This document shows, one piece after another, positions 42,580 to 50,296 of a stretch of DNA of 64,000 nt; the stretch's first letter is position 1, and every line of letters starts with the position of its first letter. The notes below the pieces were generated by a model. That model had not been told where the DNA came from. It ran no database searches and saw nothing but the letters and a program-made list of their open reading frames with translations. The position numbers and the translations under genes were made by a program. This DNA is from Saccharothrix espanaensis DSM 44229. Lineage in GTDB: Bacteria > Actinomycetota > Actinomycetes > Mycobacteriales > Pseudonocardiaceae. The stretch is from positions 5,642,001-5,706,000 of the forward strand of contig NC_019673.1 of assembly GCF_000328705.1 (NCBI RefSeq). The letters are read 5' to 3'.

Positions 42580-43536
42580 GTGCCCAAACTCCCGCTGCGG
42601 CTGTTCCGCAGCCGTCCGTGGCCCGAGCAGGAACCGACTTGGCGGGCCGCCGCACCGGCGCTGATCGGGTCGGCGCTGGCCCGCGCCACCGCCCGCCCCT
42701 CCGGGAACTGGTTCACGGTGTGCGCCAGCCGGGAGGTGCCCGGCGACCGGCCGTTCGGGCGCACGGTGGCCGGCCGCGAGGTCGTCCTCTGGCGCGGTGC
42801 CGACGGCGGCCTGCGCGCCGGGCCGGGCGCGTGCCCGCACCTCGGCGCACCGCTGCGCGACGGCGTCGTGCACCGGGGCGAGGTGGTGTGCCGGTGGCAC
42901 GGCCTGGCCCTGGGCGAGGCGAAGTTCGGCCGGTGGAGCCCGTACCCGGCGCACGACGACGGGGTGCTGGCCTGGGTGCGGCTGGACGACGTGGGCGGTG
43001 AGGACCCGCTGCCCGCACCCGTGCTGCCCGCGCGACCGCCGGCCGGGGCGATCGAGGCGGTGACCACGGTGATCGGCCGGTGCGAGCCCGAGGACGTGGT
43101 CGCGAACCGGCTGGACCCGTGGCACGGGGCGTGGTTCCACCCGTACTCGTTCGCGAACCTGCGGGTGGTGGGCACCCCCACCGACGACGAGGACCGGTTC
43201 CTGGTCGAGGTGACGTTCAAGCTGGTCGGTCGGGTGGGGGTGCCGGTGGTCGCGGAGTTCACCTGCCCGGAACCCCGCACGGTGGTGATGCGCATCGTCT
43301 CGGGCGAGGGCGTGGGCAGCGTCGTGGAAACGCACGCCACTCCCCTGTCGCCCGGTCCCGACGGCGCGCCGCGCACCGCGGTGATCGAGGCGACCGTGGC
43401 GCACTCGTCCCGCCGGGGTTTCGCGTTGACCCGCCCCGCCGCGCCGCTGATCCGCCCGGTGATGAGGTGGGCGGCGGCCAGGCTGTGGCGCGACGACCTC
43501 GCCTACGCCGAACGCCGGTACGCGTTGCGGGCGTGA
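42580..43536 (+). CDS. Rieske-type DUF5914 protein of the carotenoid cluster
   Basis: The 318-residue protein has a Rieske [2Fe-2S] domain at about residues 43-125: C85-P-H87 in GACPHLGAPLRDG and C104-R-W-H107 in EVVCRWHGLAL. The remaining part (VANRLDPWHGAWFHPYSFANL and the sheet VEVTFKLVGRVGVPVVAEF) resembles the catalytic half of ring-hydroxylating oxygenases and belongs to DUF5914, regularly found in actinobacterial carotenoid clusters. A hydroxylase or desaturase acting on the carotenoid is inferred, not shown; an Fe-binding His-His-Asp triad is not obvious. The GTG start follows AGGGGGAAG. Confidence 0.85.
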   Translation: MPKLPLRLFRSRPWPEQEPTWRAAAPALIGSALARATARPSGNWFTVCASREVPGDRPFGRTVAGREVVLWRGADGGLRAGPGACPHLGAPLRDGVVHRGEVVCRWHGLALGEAKFGRWSPYPAHDDGVLAWVRLDDVGGEDPLPAPVLPARPPAGAIEAVTTVIGRCEPEDVVANRLDPWHGAWFHPYSFANLRVVGTPTDDEDRFLVEVTFKLVGRVGVPVVAEFTCPEPRTVVMRIVSGEGVGSVVETHATPLSPGPDGAPRTAVIEATVAHSSRRGFALTRPAAPLIRPVMRWAAARLWRDDLAYAERRYALRA

Positions 43537-43576
43537 GGCGTCACGCCTCGTCGCGGGCGTGAGGCGTCACGCCCGC
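43530..43576. terminator. Duplicated hairpin at the ends of two convergent carotenoid genes
   Basis: A near-identical 20-base palindromic unit occurs twice with a five-base gap. The right-hand unit forms GCGGGCGTGA, GGCG loop, TCACGCCCGC (43553-43576). Each unit contains the stop codon of one gene: the DUF5914 stop in the left unit and the crtU stop in the right. It should terminate transcription in both directions. Confidence 0.7.
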
Positions 43577-45120
43577 GTGCCGTGCGCGAGCGCGTCGGTC
43601 CCGGCCGGGTTGCGGCCCCACCTGCGGGCCACCGCGCGCAGCACCACGCCCCGCCCCCTGGTCGGCACGCTCCACAACGGCGTCCCGCGCACGCCCCACC
43701 CGGCCAGCAGGTGGTTGGCGGCGGCGAAACCGGTGGTGGCGGCGCGTTCCATCAGCGCCACGGGCAAATCGATGCGGACCAGGTCGCCCGCCAGCACGAC
43801 GCCGTCCTCCGGGGTGACGACCGGTGGCCTGGTCCGCCAGCCACCGGGCGGGAACAGCGGGCAGTCCGCGCGCAGTTCGTGGCGGGCGTCGACGATCCGC
43901 GCGTCACGGGTCTCCGGGTACACCTCGTGCAGGTGGGCGAGCAGCCGCCGCTGCGCGTCGTCCACCTCGGCCAGCGCGTAGCCGTGCAGCTCGACCACCG
44001 CTCCCCCGCTCCGGGCGGCCCACGCCCTGGCCTCGTGCTCGTAGCGGTCGAGCACCGAGACGTTGTCCAGCGGGCCGTAGCCGCTGGTGCCGAGGAAGGG
44101 CGGCCGATCGGCGCGGACGGGGCGGTCCAACCAGTACCGCGACACCAGGAACGGCGGCGCGGTCTCCAAGGCGGCGATCGACTCCCGCCACCGGGGCGTC
44201 CCGAGATCGGGCGAGGCGGCCACGACCGCGCGCAGGCCGGGCACTTCGGCGGCCAGCACGACCGCGTCGACCTCGACGTCCTCGCCGGCGTGCACCACGA
44301 ACCGCCGCGCCCCGCCGCGCGACACCGCCGCGACCGGCGAGCCCGTGCGGACCTCGGCGCGCAACCCCTCCAAGCGACGGGCCAGCGGTTGCCAGAGGCC
44401 GTGCGGGAACGGGTCGGCGGCGACGTCGAACACCAGGCCCTCGGACGACCCCAGGAAGTAGATGTGGAACATGGTGACGAGCTCGGCCGCCGACATCCGC
44501 GCCGGGTGGGCGAAGAAGCTGCGGGAGAACACCTCGAACGCCAAGGCGTGCACGGCCGGGGGGAACCGCACGTGCTCCAGGTACGTCACGGCGTCCACGT
44601 GGTCCAACGCGTCGTACGTGCCGGGCACCGACACGTCCAGCATCGGCAGGGCGGCACGGGCGTCCACTTCGGACAGGTCCTGCCACGCGAACGTCGGGCT
44701 GCGCCGCAGGAACGCCATCGCGTTCCACGGCACCGCGCGTGGCAGCCCGGCGAACCCCTCGCGGTGCCCGCCGGCGTGCCACAGCGGGTAGTCCGGCACA
44801 CCGACGAGCGCCGTGCCCCGGGGGTCGACCCGGCCGATCAGGGCGCGCAGGTTGTAGTACTGGCGGAAGAACGCGTGGAAGCCGCGGGTCATCGTGACGT
44901 GGCTGCCGTCGGCCAGCCGGGTCGGCCACCCGCCGACCCGGCCGCCCAGGTAGTCCTCCCGTTCGAAGAGCACGACCCGGGCACCGCGTTCGGCCAGCGC
45001 CGTCGCCGCGGCCATCCCCGCCACGCCGCCGCCGACGACGGCCACCGTCTTCGCGCCGTCGAGGGACGGCTCGCCGGGCAGCGGGTCGGTCCGCACCGCC
45101 CGCCGGTCGCGGCCCTTCAC
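43567..45120 (-). CDS. crtU: Carotenoid desaturase/methyltransferase of the isorenieratene synthase type
   Basis: The 517-residue flavoprotein has VAVVGGGVAGMAAATALAERGARVVLFE for FAD and the CrtU-specific HVTMTRGFHAFFRQYYNLRAL, SPTFAWQDLSEVDARAALPML, EVFSRSFFAHPARMSAAEL and DGVVLAGDLVRIDLPVALMERAATTG. CrtU converts beta-ionone rings to aromatic phi rings, giving beta-isorenieratene/isorenieratene. The GTG start (45120) overlaps the methyltransferase stop. A CrtU with a split lycopene cyclase is the arrangement of Brevibacterium linens. Whether both rings are modified cannot be told. Confidence 0.87.
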   Translation of the reverse strand: MKGRDRRAVRTDPLPGEPSLDGAKTVAVVGGGVAGMAAATALAERGARVVLFEREDYLGGRVGGWPTRLADGSHVTMTRGFHAFFRQYYNLRALIGRVDPRGTALVGVPDYPLWHAGGHREGFAGLPRAVPWNAMAFLRRSPTFAWQDLSEVDARAALPMLDVSVPGTYDALDHVDAVTYLEHVRFPPAVHALAFEVFSRSFFAHPARMSAAELVTMFHIYFLGSSEGLVFDVAADPFPHGLWQPLARRLEGLRAEVRTGSPVAAVSRGGARRFVVHAGEDVEVDAVVLAAEVPGLRAVVAASPDLGTPRWRESIAALETAPPFLVSRYWLDRPVRADRPPFLGTSGYGPLDNVSVLDRYEHEARAWAARSGGAVVELHGYALAEVDDAQRRLLAHLHEVYPETRDARIVDARHELRADCPLFPPGGWRTRPPVVTPEDGVVLAGDLVRIDLPVALMERAATTGFAAANHLLAGWGVRGTPLWSVPTRGRGVVLRAVARRWGRNPAGTDALAHGTRA

Positions 45121-45836
45121 CCGCGCTCCGGGGCACGCCCGAGGAACGTGTGCGTGATCCCCCGCTGCCAGCCTCCCGCACTGCCCCGGCGCACGCCGGT
45201 GAACCCGGCGCGGCGCAGCCGGTCGCGGAAGGCGTCGGCGTCGTCGAAGTCCAGCGCGCTGCGCCACAGGTAGGTGTAGAGGCCGCGGTCGCCGGTGACC
45301 GCCCACCCCGCCGGGATCACCACCGACCAGCACACCGCCGTCCAGACCGCCCGGCGCAGGGCCGAGTTCGCGATCGCGTAGTCGAGCACCACGAACGGCG
45401 CTCCGGGCTTGAGCAGGGCGCGGACGTGCCGCAGCACCGGGTCCGGCTCGGGCAGGTTGCGCACCAGGTACGCGGCGAACACCGCGTCGAACGGCCCGCG
45501 CACCCCGGCGGCGGCCAGGTCCTCGGCTCGCGAGTGCACGAACTCGACCCGGTCGGGCCACCGCTTGCGGCGGGCGGCGGCGAGCATCCCCGCCGACGCG
45601 TCCACCGCCACCACCTCGGCCTCGGGCGCGGCCTCCACCAGTGCGGCGGTGGAGGCACCCGTCCCGCAGCCCAGGTCGAGCACCCGCGCCCCCCTGCCCC
45701 GCTCGGGCAGCCGCAACGCCCGAGCCGACGCGCGCAGTGCCGCGTGGTAGCCGGGGTTGAGCCCGACCAGCCGGTCATAGCCGCGCGCGGACGTGTCGAA
45801 CGCCCCGGACACCGTGCCGGCCGTGATCTCCGTCAT
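45117..45836 (-). CDS. crtT: Class I SAM-dependent methyltransferase of the carotenoid cluster
   Basis: The 239-residue enzyme has the SAM motif ARVLDLGCGTGASTAALVEAAPEAEVVAVD, post-motif DAVFAAYLVRNLPEPDPVLRHV and FVVLDYAIANS. Its family is the UbiE/MenG type. In actinomycete crt clusters a gene of this kind is called crtT; its substrate has not been settled. It overlaps crtYd upstream (ATGA) and crtU downstream (GTGA), so it belongs to the crtYc-crtYd-crtT-crtU operon. The symbol is by position and family. Confidence 0.82.
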   Translation of the reverse strand: MTEITAGTVSGAFDTSARGYDRLVGLNPGYHAALRASARALRLPERGRGARVLDLGCGTGASTAALVEAAPEAEVVAVDASAGMLAAARRKRWPDRVEFVHSRAEDLAAAGVRGPFDAVFAAYLVRNLPEPDPVLRHVRALLKPGAPFVVLDYAIANSALRRAVWTAVCWSVVIPAGWAVTGDRGLYTYLWRSALDFDDADAFRDRLRRAGFTGVRRGSAGGWQRGITHTFLGRAPERG

Positions 45837-46147
45837 CGGGCGGTCTCCTTGCGGCGTTCCCACAACGCCAACGTCAGGGTGATCATCGAGAAGGCGAACA
45901 AGAAGTCCTCCACCGGGATGTCCCACGGGAACCGCACCCCGCTGATCGCCCAGTCCGCGTAACGGACCACCGGGGCGTCCAGCTTGGTCAGCCACCCGTC
46001 GACCGGGACTTGGAAGGCGAACATGATGGCGAGCGCCGCCCAGTAGACGGGGTTGCGGAACAGCCCGGTGCGCAGCACCGCCAGTTCCAGCACTACGACC
46101 ACCACCACCGACAGGAGCGCCGCGACGAGGTATTCAGGCACTGACAC
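45833..46147 (-). CDS. crtYd: Lycopene cyclase subunit, CrtYd-type
   Basis: The 104-residue protein has three membrane helices (YLVAALLSVVVVVVLELAVL, YWAALAIMFAFQVPVDGWL and VEDFLFAFSMITLTLALW) and the conserved FPWDIPVEDFLFAF cyclase motif. It is the second half of the heterodimeric lycopene beta-cyclase known from Brevibacterium, Corynebacterium-type and Mycobacterium relatives. It overlaps crtYc by 14 bases. Confidence 0.88.
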   Translation of the reverse strand: MSVPEYLVAALLSVVVVVVLELAVLRTGLFRNPVYWAALAIMFAFQVPVDGWLTKLDAPVVRYADWAISGVRFPWDIPVEDFLFAFSMITLTLALWERRKETAR

Positions 46148-46469
46148 CCCTGGTCGTCACGCGCCGGATCACGCTGCCGACCGCCTCGTAGGTGCTCAGC
46201 GCGCACAACGGCACGACCACGAAGAACAGCAACTCCTCTATCGGCATCCCGCCCGGCAGGACCACTCCCGAGATGAACTCGGACCCGAACGTCCAGTGCC
46301 CGCGCGCGATCGCCACGAGGTCCCACGCGCCGAACACCACCACCACGGGAAACACCGCCCGCACGACGGCACCCGCGCCACGCCGGTACACCCCGGCGCC
46401 CAGCGGTTCGAGCGGCACGGTCACCGCCAGGCACAGCACCATCAGCGCCGCGTACTGCCAACGCTCCAT
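46134..46469 (-). CDS. crtYc: Lycopene cyclase subunit, CrtYc-type
   Basis: The 111-residue protein has three membrane helices (YAALMVLCLAVTVPLEPLG, AVFPVVVVFGAWDLVAIA, MPIEELLFFVVVPLCALSTYEA) and the motif GGMPIEELLFFV that pairs with the CrtYd motif. Together the two subunits close both ends of lycopene to beta-rings. It is the first gene of its operon, with GGAGGAGG before ATG 46469. The upstream gap holds a candidate promoter and the terminator of the catalase gene. Confidence 0.88.
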   Translation of the reverse strand: MERWQYAALMVLCLAVTVPLEPLGAGVYRRGAGAVVRAVFPVVVVFGAWDLVAIARGHWTFGSEFISGVVLPGGMPIEELLFFVVVPLCALSTYEAVGSVIRRVTTRGVSA

Positions 46470-46494
46470 CTCCGCCTCCTCCGCGACCTCATCC

Positions 46495-46520
46495 GACCGT
46501 ATTGGGCACGACGGGTTCCC
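46495..46520 (-). promoter_or_regulatory. Candidate ECF-type promoter of the crtYc operon
   Basis: Minus strand: GGGAAC, 16 bases, GGTC, of the form used by extracytoplasmic-function sigma factors (GGAAC with a short GC-rich -10). The -10 ends 25 nt before ATG 46469. No GGGTA hexamer is present in the gap. The match is short and may be chance. Confidence 0.25.
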
Positions 46521-46628
46521 GCACAACAGGACCCGGACCGTCCCGGCCACCGGGGATGCGGCGCCGGCACCGACCGGGCGAAAGCCGCAGCCGGGACGGG
46601 CCGGCGGTCCTGCCTTCGCGGATCGACA

Positions 46629-46671
46629 GGACGCCCGCCGCACGCGGGGGTCCCACGTGCGACGGGCGTCC
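46629..46671 (-). terminator. Terminator hairpin after the catalase gene
   Basis: A 14-bp stem (GGACGCCCGCCGCA with its complement, one mismatch) encloses a 15-base GC-rich loop, 8 bases beyond the catalase stop codon. Confidence 0.65.
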
Positions 46672-46679
46672 GAAGAGGC

Positions 46680-48932
46680 TCAGGCTTGCGGCGGCTCCTG
46701 ACCCGCGGTGAGGCGGTTCCAGACGCGGTGTTGGCGCATCAGGGTGAGCACCTGCTCGGCCACCTCGGTCGGGTTGTCCCCGGTGACGATCCCCGGCCCG
46801 GAACCGACGGCCGCCGTGCCCCACGCACCGATCGCCTTGGCGTGCCGGTAGGTCTCCTCCACGAGCAGGTCGACCCGGGGGTCGACCGGAGATCCGCCGG
46901 TGGCCTTCTCGTCGCGGGCGGGCAGCGCGTCGGGCGCCGGCGGAGGCGTCGCGGCGAGCAGGAGCGCGTCGAACTCGACCGATCGCGCGGTGGCGAACGT
47001 GCGCTGGGCGACCAGGCCCTGCCCGAGCTCCCCGCCGTGCGCGGCGATCACCAGCGGCACGACACCGGCCGCGAACAGCGCCTCCCGCACCGCGGCGACG
47101 CCGTCGAGGCCGTCCGGGGCGTCCGCGTCCACGACGATACCGACCATCCGGCCGTCGATCGGCCATTCCTGGCCGAGCTGGGACAGCGCCGGGCTCGGCA
47201 CCACCTCGGGCAGCGCCTCGGCCTCCGGGGCGGGCAGACCGAGCCCGGTGGCGACCTCCGCGGCCAGCCTCGTGTCCACCTTGGCCAGCACCAGCAGCTG
47301 GCGTTCCTTGATCGCCTGCTCGTAGCACTTGCCCAGCTCGAAGGTGATCGCGCGGATCACGTGCTCCTGCTCCAGCGGGCTCAGGCTGTGGAAGAACTGC
47401 CGGGGCTGGGTGAAGTGGTCGGCGAACGACTCGGGCGCCTTGCGGACCTTCGTGGCCTCGGCGACCCGTTGCGGCACCTCCACGTACGCCAGGTCCTTCG
47501 AGCCCGCGAAGAACGGGCAGCCGCCGTCCAGCGAGTTCGGCTTGTAGGGCGCGACACCGCCGTGCACGGCGTGCTGGTGGAACCCGTCGCGCAGCATGTC
47601 GTTGACCGGCGCGTGCGGTCGGTTGATCGGGATCTGCCCGAAGTTCGGCCCGCCCAGCCGGGTCAGCTGGGTGTCGAGGTAGGAGAACAGGCGGGCGTGC
47701 AGCAGCGGGTCGTCGGTGACGTCGATGCCGGGCACGAGGTGGCCGGTGTGGAAGGCGACCTGTTCGGACTCGGCGAAGAAGTTCGTCGGGTTGCGGTTGA
47801 GCGTGAGCATCCCGATCGGCTGCACCGGGGCCAGTTCCTCGGGCACGATCTTGGTCGAGTCCAGCAGGTCGATGCCCTCGAAGGTCTGGTCGGGCGTGTC
47901 CGGGAACACCTGGACCCCGAACTCCCACTGCGGGAACGCGCCGGACTCGATCGCGTCGTACAGGTCCCGGCGGTGGAAGTCCGGGTCGAAGCCGCTGATC
48001 ATCTGCGCTTCCTCCCACAGCAGGGAGTGCACACCGAGCTTCGGCTTCCAGTGGAACTTCACCAGCGACGTCTCACCGGCTTCGTTCACCAGCCGGAAGG
48101 TGTGGACGCCGAACCCCTCCATGGTCCGGTACGAGCGCGGCACCCCCCGGTCCGAAACGTGCCACATCATGTGGTGGGTGGCCTCGGTGTGCTGGGAGAC
48201 GAAGTCCCAGAACGTGTCGTGCGCGCTCTGCGCCTGCGGGATCTCCCGGTCCGGGTGCGGCTTCACCGCGTGGATGATGTCGGGGAACTTGATCCCGTCC
48301 TGGATGAAGAACACCGGGATGTTGTTGCCCACGAGGTCGAACGTGCCCTCGTCGGTGTAGAACTTCGTCGCGAACCCACGCGTGTCCCGCACCGTGTCCG
48401 CCGAACCGCGCGACCCCACCACCGTGGAGAACCGCACGAACACCGGCGTCGACACACCCTCCTTCAAGAACCCCGCCTTGCAGATGTTCTCGGCGGTCCC
48501 GTAGCCCACGAACACGCCGTGCGCGCCCGCGCCACGGGCGTGCACCACCCGCTCCGGGATGCGTTCGTGGTCGAAGTGCATGATCTTCTCGCGCAGGTGG
48601 TGGTCCTGCAACAACGTCGGACCGCGCTCGCCGGCCTTCAGCGAGTGGTCCGTGTCATACAGGCGCACGCCCTGCGCGGTGGTCAGAAACGCCCCCTGCT
48701 GGCTGTTCGCCGTCTTCGGCGCACCCGTCGGCGCACCGGTCGGGGTCACCGTCTCCGGAGCGTCCTGGTCTGGTTTGGGGGGCAGCGGCTCGCGCGGCTC
48801 GGTCGGCTCGGCGACCGAGGGCGGCTCGCTCCCCGGCGCTCCCGGAATGGCCGGTTCGGCCGCCTCCGTCACCTTCTCGACAGCCTTCTTCAACGCGCTC
48901 ACGACGACCTCCGCCGGGTTCTTGGACACCAC
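46680..48932 (-). CDS. katE: Large-subunit (clade 2) catalase
   Basis: The 750-residue haem catalase decomposes hydrogen peroxide. A lysine/proline-rich N-terminal extension with a PTGAPTGAP repeat precedes the core. Catalytic residues are H131 in RVVHARGAGAHG and N204 in VGNNIPVFFIQD; the haem-ligand tyrosine lies in HARLFSYLDTQLTRLGGPNF. Residues about 590-750 are the flavodoxin/DJ-1-like domain special to large-subunit catalases (IVVDADAPDGLDGVAAVREALFAAG, PLVIAAHGGEL). The start is GTG-GTG after AAGGAGG. A SigB-type promoter lies 26 nt upstream, consistent with peroxide/stationary-phase induction. Confidence 0.93.
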   Translation of the reverse strand: MVSKNPAEVVVSALKKAVEKVTEAAEPAIPGAPGSEPPSVAEPTEPREPLPPKPDQDAPETVTPTGAPTGAPKTANSQQGAFLTTAQGVRLYDTDHSLKAGERGPTLLQDHHLREKIMHFDHERIPERVVHARGAGAHGVFVGYGTAENICKAGFLKEGVSTPVFVRFSTVVGSRGSADTVRDTRGFATKFYTDEGTFDLVGNNIPVFFIQDGIKFPDIIHAVKPHPDREIPQAQSAHDTFWDFVSQHTEATHHMMWHVSDRGVPRSYRTMEGFGVHTFRLVNEAGETSLVKFHWKPKLGVHSLLWEEAQMISGFDPDFHRRDLYDAIESGAFPQWEFGVQVFPDTPDQTFEGIDLLDSTKIVPEELAPVQPIGMLTLNRNPTNFFAESEQVAFHTGHLVPGIDVTDDPLLHARLFSYLDTQLTRLGGPNFGQIPINRPHAPVNDMLRDGFHQHAVHGGVAPYKPNSLDGGCPFFAGSKDLAYVEVPQRVAEATKVRKAPESFADHFTQPRQFFHSLSPLEQEHVIRAITFELGKCYEQAIKERQLLVLAKVDTRLAAEVATGLGLPAPEAEALPEVVPSPALSQLGQEWPIDGRMVGIVVDADAPDGLDGVAAVREALFAAGVVPLVIAAHGGELGQGLVAQRTFATARSVEFDALLLAATPPPAPDALPARDEKATGGSPVDPRVDLLVEETYRHAKAIGAWGTAAVGSGPGIVTGDNPTEVAEQVLTLMRQHRVWNRLTAGQEPPQA

Positions 48933-48958
48933 CGGGCCTCCTTCTCCTCGTCCGGCGA

Positions 48959-48983
48959 TTACCCGAGCGGATGCGGTCTACAC
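48959..48983 (-). promoter_or_regulatory. SigB/SigF-type promoter of katE
   Basis: Minus strand: GTGT, 15 bases, GGGTAA; the last base departs from C/T/G. The hexamer ends 26 nt before GTG 48932. Confidence 0.55.
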
Positions 48984-49064
48984 CGAAGCTCCGGCATCCG
49001 ATCGGCTGGGACGAGAACACGCCGAGTCACCGACCACTTCGGAGCGACGGCCGGCGTCGGCGTG

Positions 49065-49089
49065 CATCACTCCGGTTGGGGGTGGGTAT
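49065..49089 (+). promoter_or_regulatory. SigB/SigF-type leaderless promoter of the diiron-protein gene
   Basis: GCAT, 15 bases, GGGTAT; hexamer ends 9 nt before GTG 49099 and no ribosome site is present. It is divergent from the katE promoter 80 bp away. Confidence 0.5.
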
Positions 49090-49098
49090 TCCACTGAC

Positions 49099-50100
49099 GT
49101 GACGCATACTCTGCACGCTCTGGGAGCCGCCGCCCTGCCCACTCCGCGTGGGCCGCTGTCCGAGGCGGTCATCACGGCCCTGCGATCCGACCCGTCGCAG
49201 TGGTCCGCACCCACCGGCGTGGACGGGGACGACCCGTACGGCGACGACCTCCAACTCGCGCTGCACGTGTGCTACGAACTGCACTACCGCGGCTTCCACG
49301 ACGCCGCACCAGGCTGGGAATGGGACCCCGACCTCATCCGGCTGCGCTCCGCGATGGAACAGGTGTTCCACGACGCGTTGAACGCCGACCTGCCCGGACA
49401 CCCAGACGTCAACGAGGTCCTGGACGAACTCCTGGTCGAACCCGTCAACGGGCAGGGACTGAGCCACCACCTGCTCGACCAGGGCCAGTGGTGGCAGATG
49501 CGGGAACACTTCGCCCACCGGTCCATCTACCACCTCAAGGAAGCAGACCCCCACGCCTGGGTCATCCCCCGCCTCACCGGCCGGGCCAAAGCCGCACTCG
49601 TCGCCGTCGAGTACGACGAATACGGCGGCGGACACGGCGACCGGATGCACTCCCAGCTCTACGCCCGACTACTCGCCGGCGCGGACTTGGAGACCGGCTA
49701 CCTGCACTACCTCGACCACGCACCCGCGCCGACGCTGGCGACCGTGAACCTCATGTCCCTGTTCGGACTCCACCGCGAACAACGCGGCGCACTCGTAGGC
49801 CACTTCGCCGCCGCCGAGATCACCACCGCACCCAGCGCCACCCGCATGGCCACAGCACTCCAACACCTCAACGCCCACCCCGACTGCATCGAGTTCTACA
49901 CCGAACACATCGAAGCCGACGCCGTACACGAACAAGTCATGCGACACGACGTCATCGGCGACCTCCTCACCCGCGAACCCGAACTCACCGACTCGATCGT
50001 CTTCGGCATCCGCGCCACCGAACTGCTCGAACAACGACTCACCGACCACACCCTCACCGCCTGGACCGACAACCACACCTCACTGCTCACACCGCTGTGA
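49099..50100 (+). CDS. Haem-oxygenase-like diiron (iron-containing redox) protein
   Basis: The 333-residue helical protein belongs to the iron-containing redox / haem-oxygenase-like diiron family. Candidate metal ligands are in REHFAHRSIYHLKEADPHAW, VAVEYDEYGGGHGDRMHSQLY and FYTEHIEADAVHEQVMRHDV, giving the expected Glu/His/Asp pattern over three helices. Known relatives oxidise or cleave amino-acid or fatty-acid substrates with O2. GTG 49099 fits a leaderless transcript; an upstream frame has no homology. Third codon positions are unusually C-rich at the 3' end. It is convergent with the CDGSH gene, one base apart. Confidence 0.85.
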   Translation: MTHTLHALGAAALPTPRGPLSEAVITALRSDPSQWSAPTGVDGDDPYGDDLQLALHVCYELHYRGFHDAAPGWEWDPDLIRLRSAMEQVFHDALNADLPGHPDVNEVLDELLVEPVNGQGLSHHLLDQGQWWQMREHFAHRSIYHLKEADPHAWVIPRLTGRAKAALVAVEYDEYGGGHGDRMHSQLYARLLAGADLETGYLHYLDHAPAPTLATVNLMSLFGLHREQRGALVGHFAAAEITTAPSATRMATALQHLNAHPDCIEFYTEHIEADAVHEQVMRHDVIGDLLTREPELTDSIVFGIRATELLEQRLTDHTLTAWTDNHTSLLTPL

Positions 50101-50101
50101 G

Positions 50102-50296
50102 TCACCGCCGACGCGCACGGTGACTGGTGTCGCAGAACGGGAACCGCTTGCTGCGGCGACACGCGCACACCGCCACCACGAACCGGTCGGACTCGACCAC
50201 CGTGCCGTCGTCCAGCACCAGCTCGACCGGTCCTTCCACAAGCATCGGACCGCCGGGGACGATGGTGACCCGGCGCTTGTCACGCGGCGTCGGCAC
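50102..50296 (-). CDS. CDGSH-type iron-sulfur protein
   Basis: The 64-residue protein has the full zinc-finger-like CDGSH pattern C-x-C-x2-S-x3-P-x-C-D-x-S-H in VCACRRSKRFPFCDTSH, with Thr in place of the usual Gly. Three Cys and one His bind a [2Fe-2S] cluster, usually for electron transfer. GGPMLVEGPVELVLDDGTVVE is the typical lead-in strand. Its start overlaps the end of the methyltransferase gene by 17 bases, so they are cotranscribed. Its stop almost touches the convergent diiron gene; a functional link as electron donor is inferred. Confidence 0.9.
   Translation of the reverse strand: MPTPRDKRRVTIVPGGPMLVEGPVELVLDDGTVVESDRFVVAVCACRRSKRFPFCDTSHRARRR

Noticed and set aside
46053..49097. 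A 1014-codon plus-strand open frame
   Set aside because: Mostly antisense to katE and crtYc, with no domain; katE is unmistakable on the other strand.
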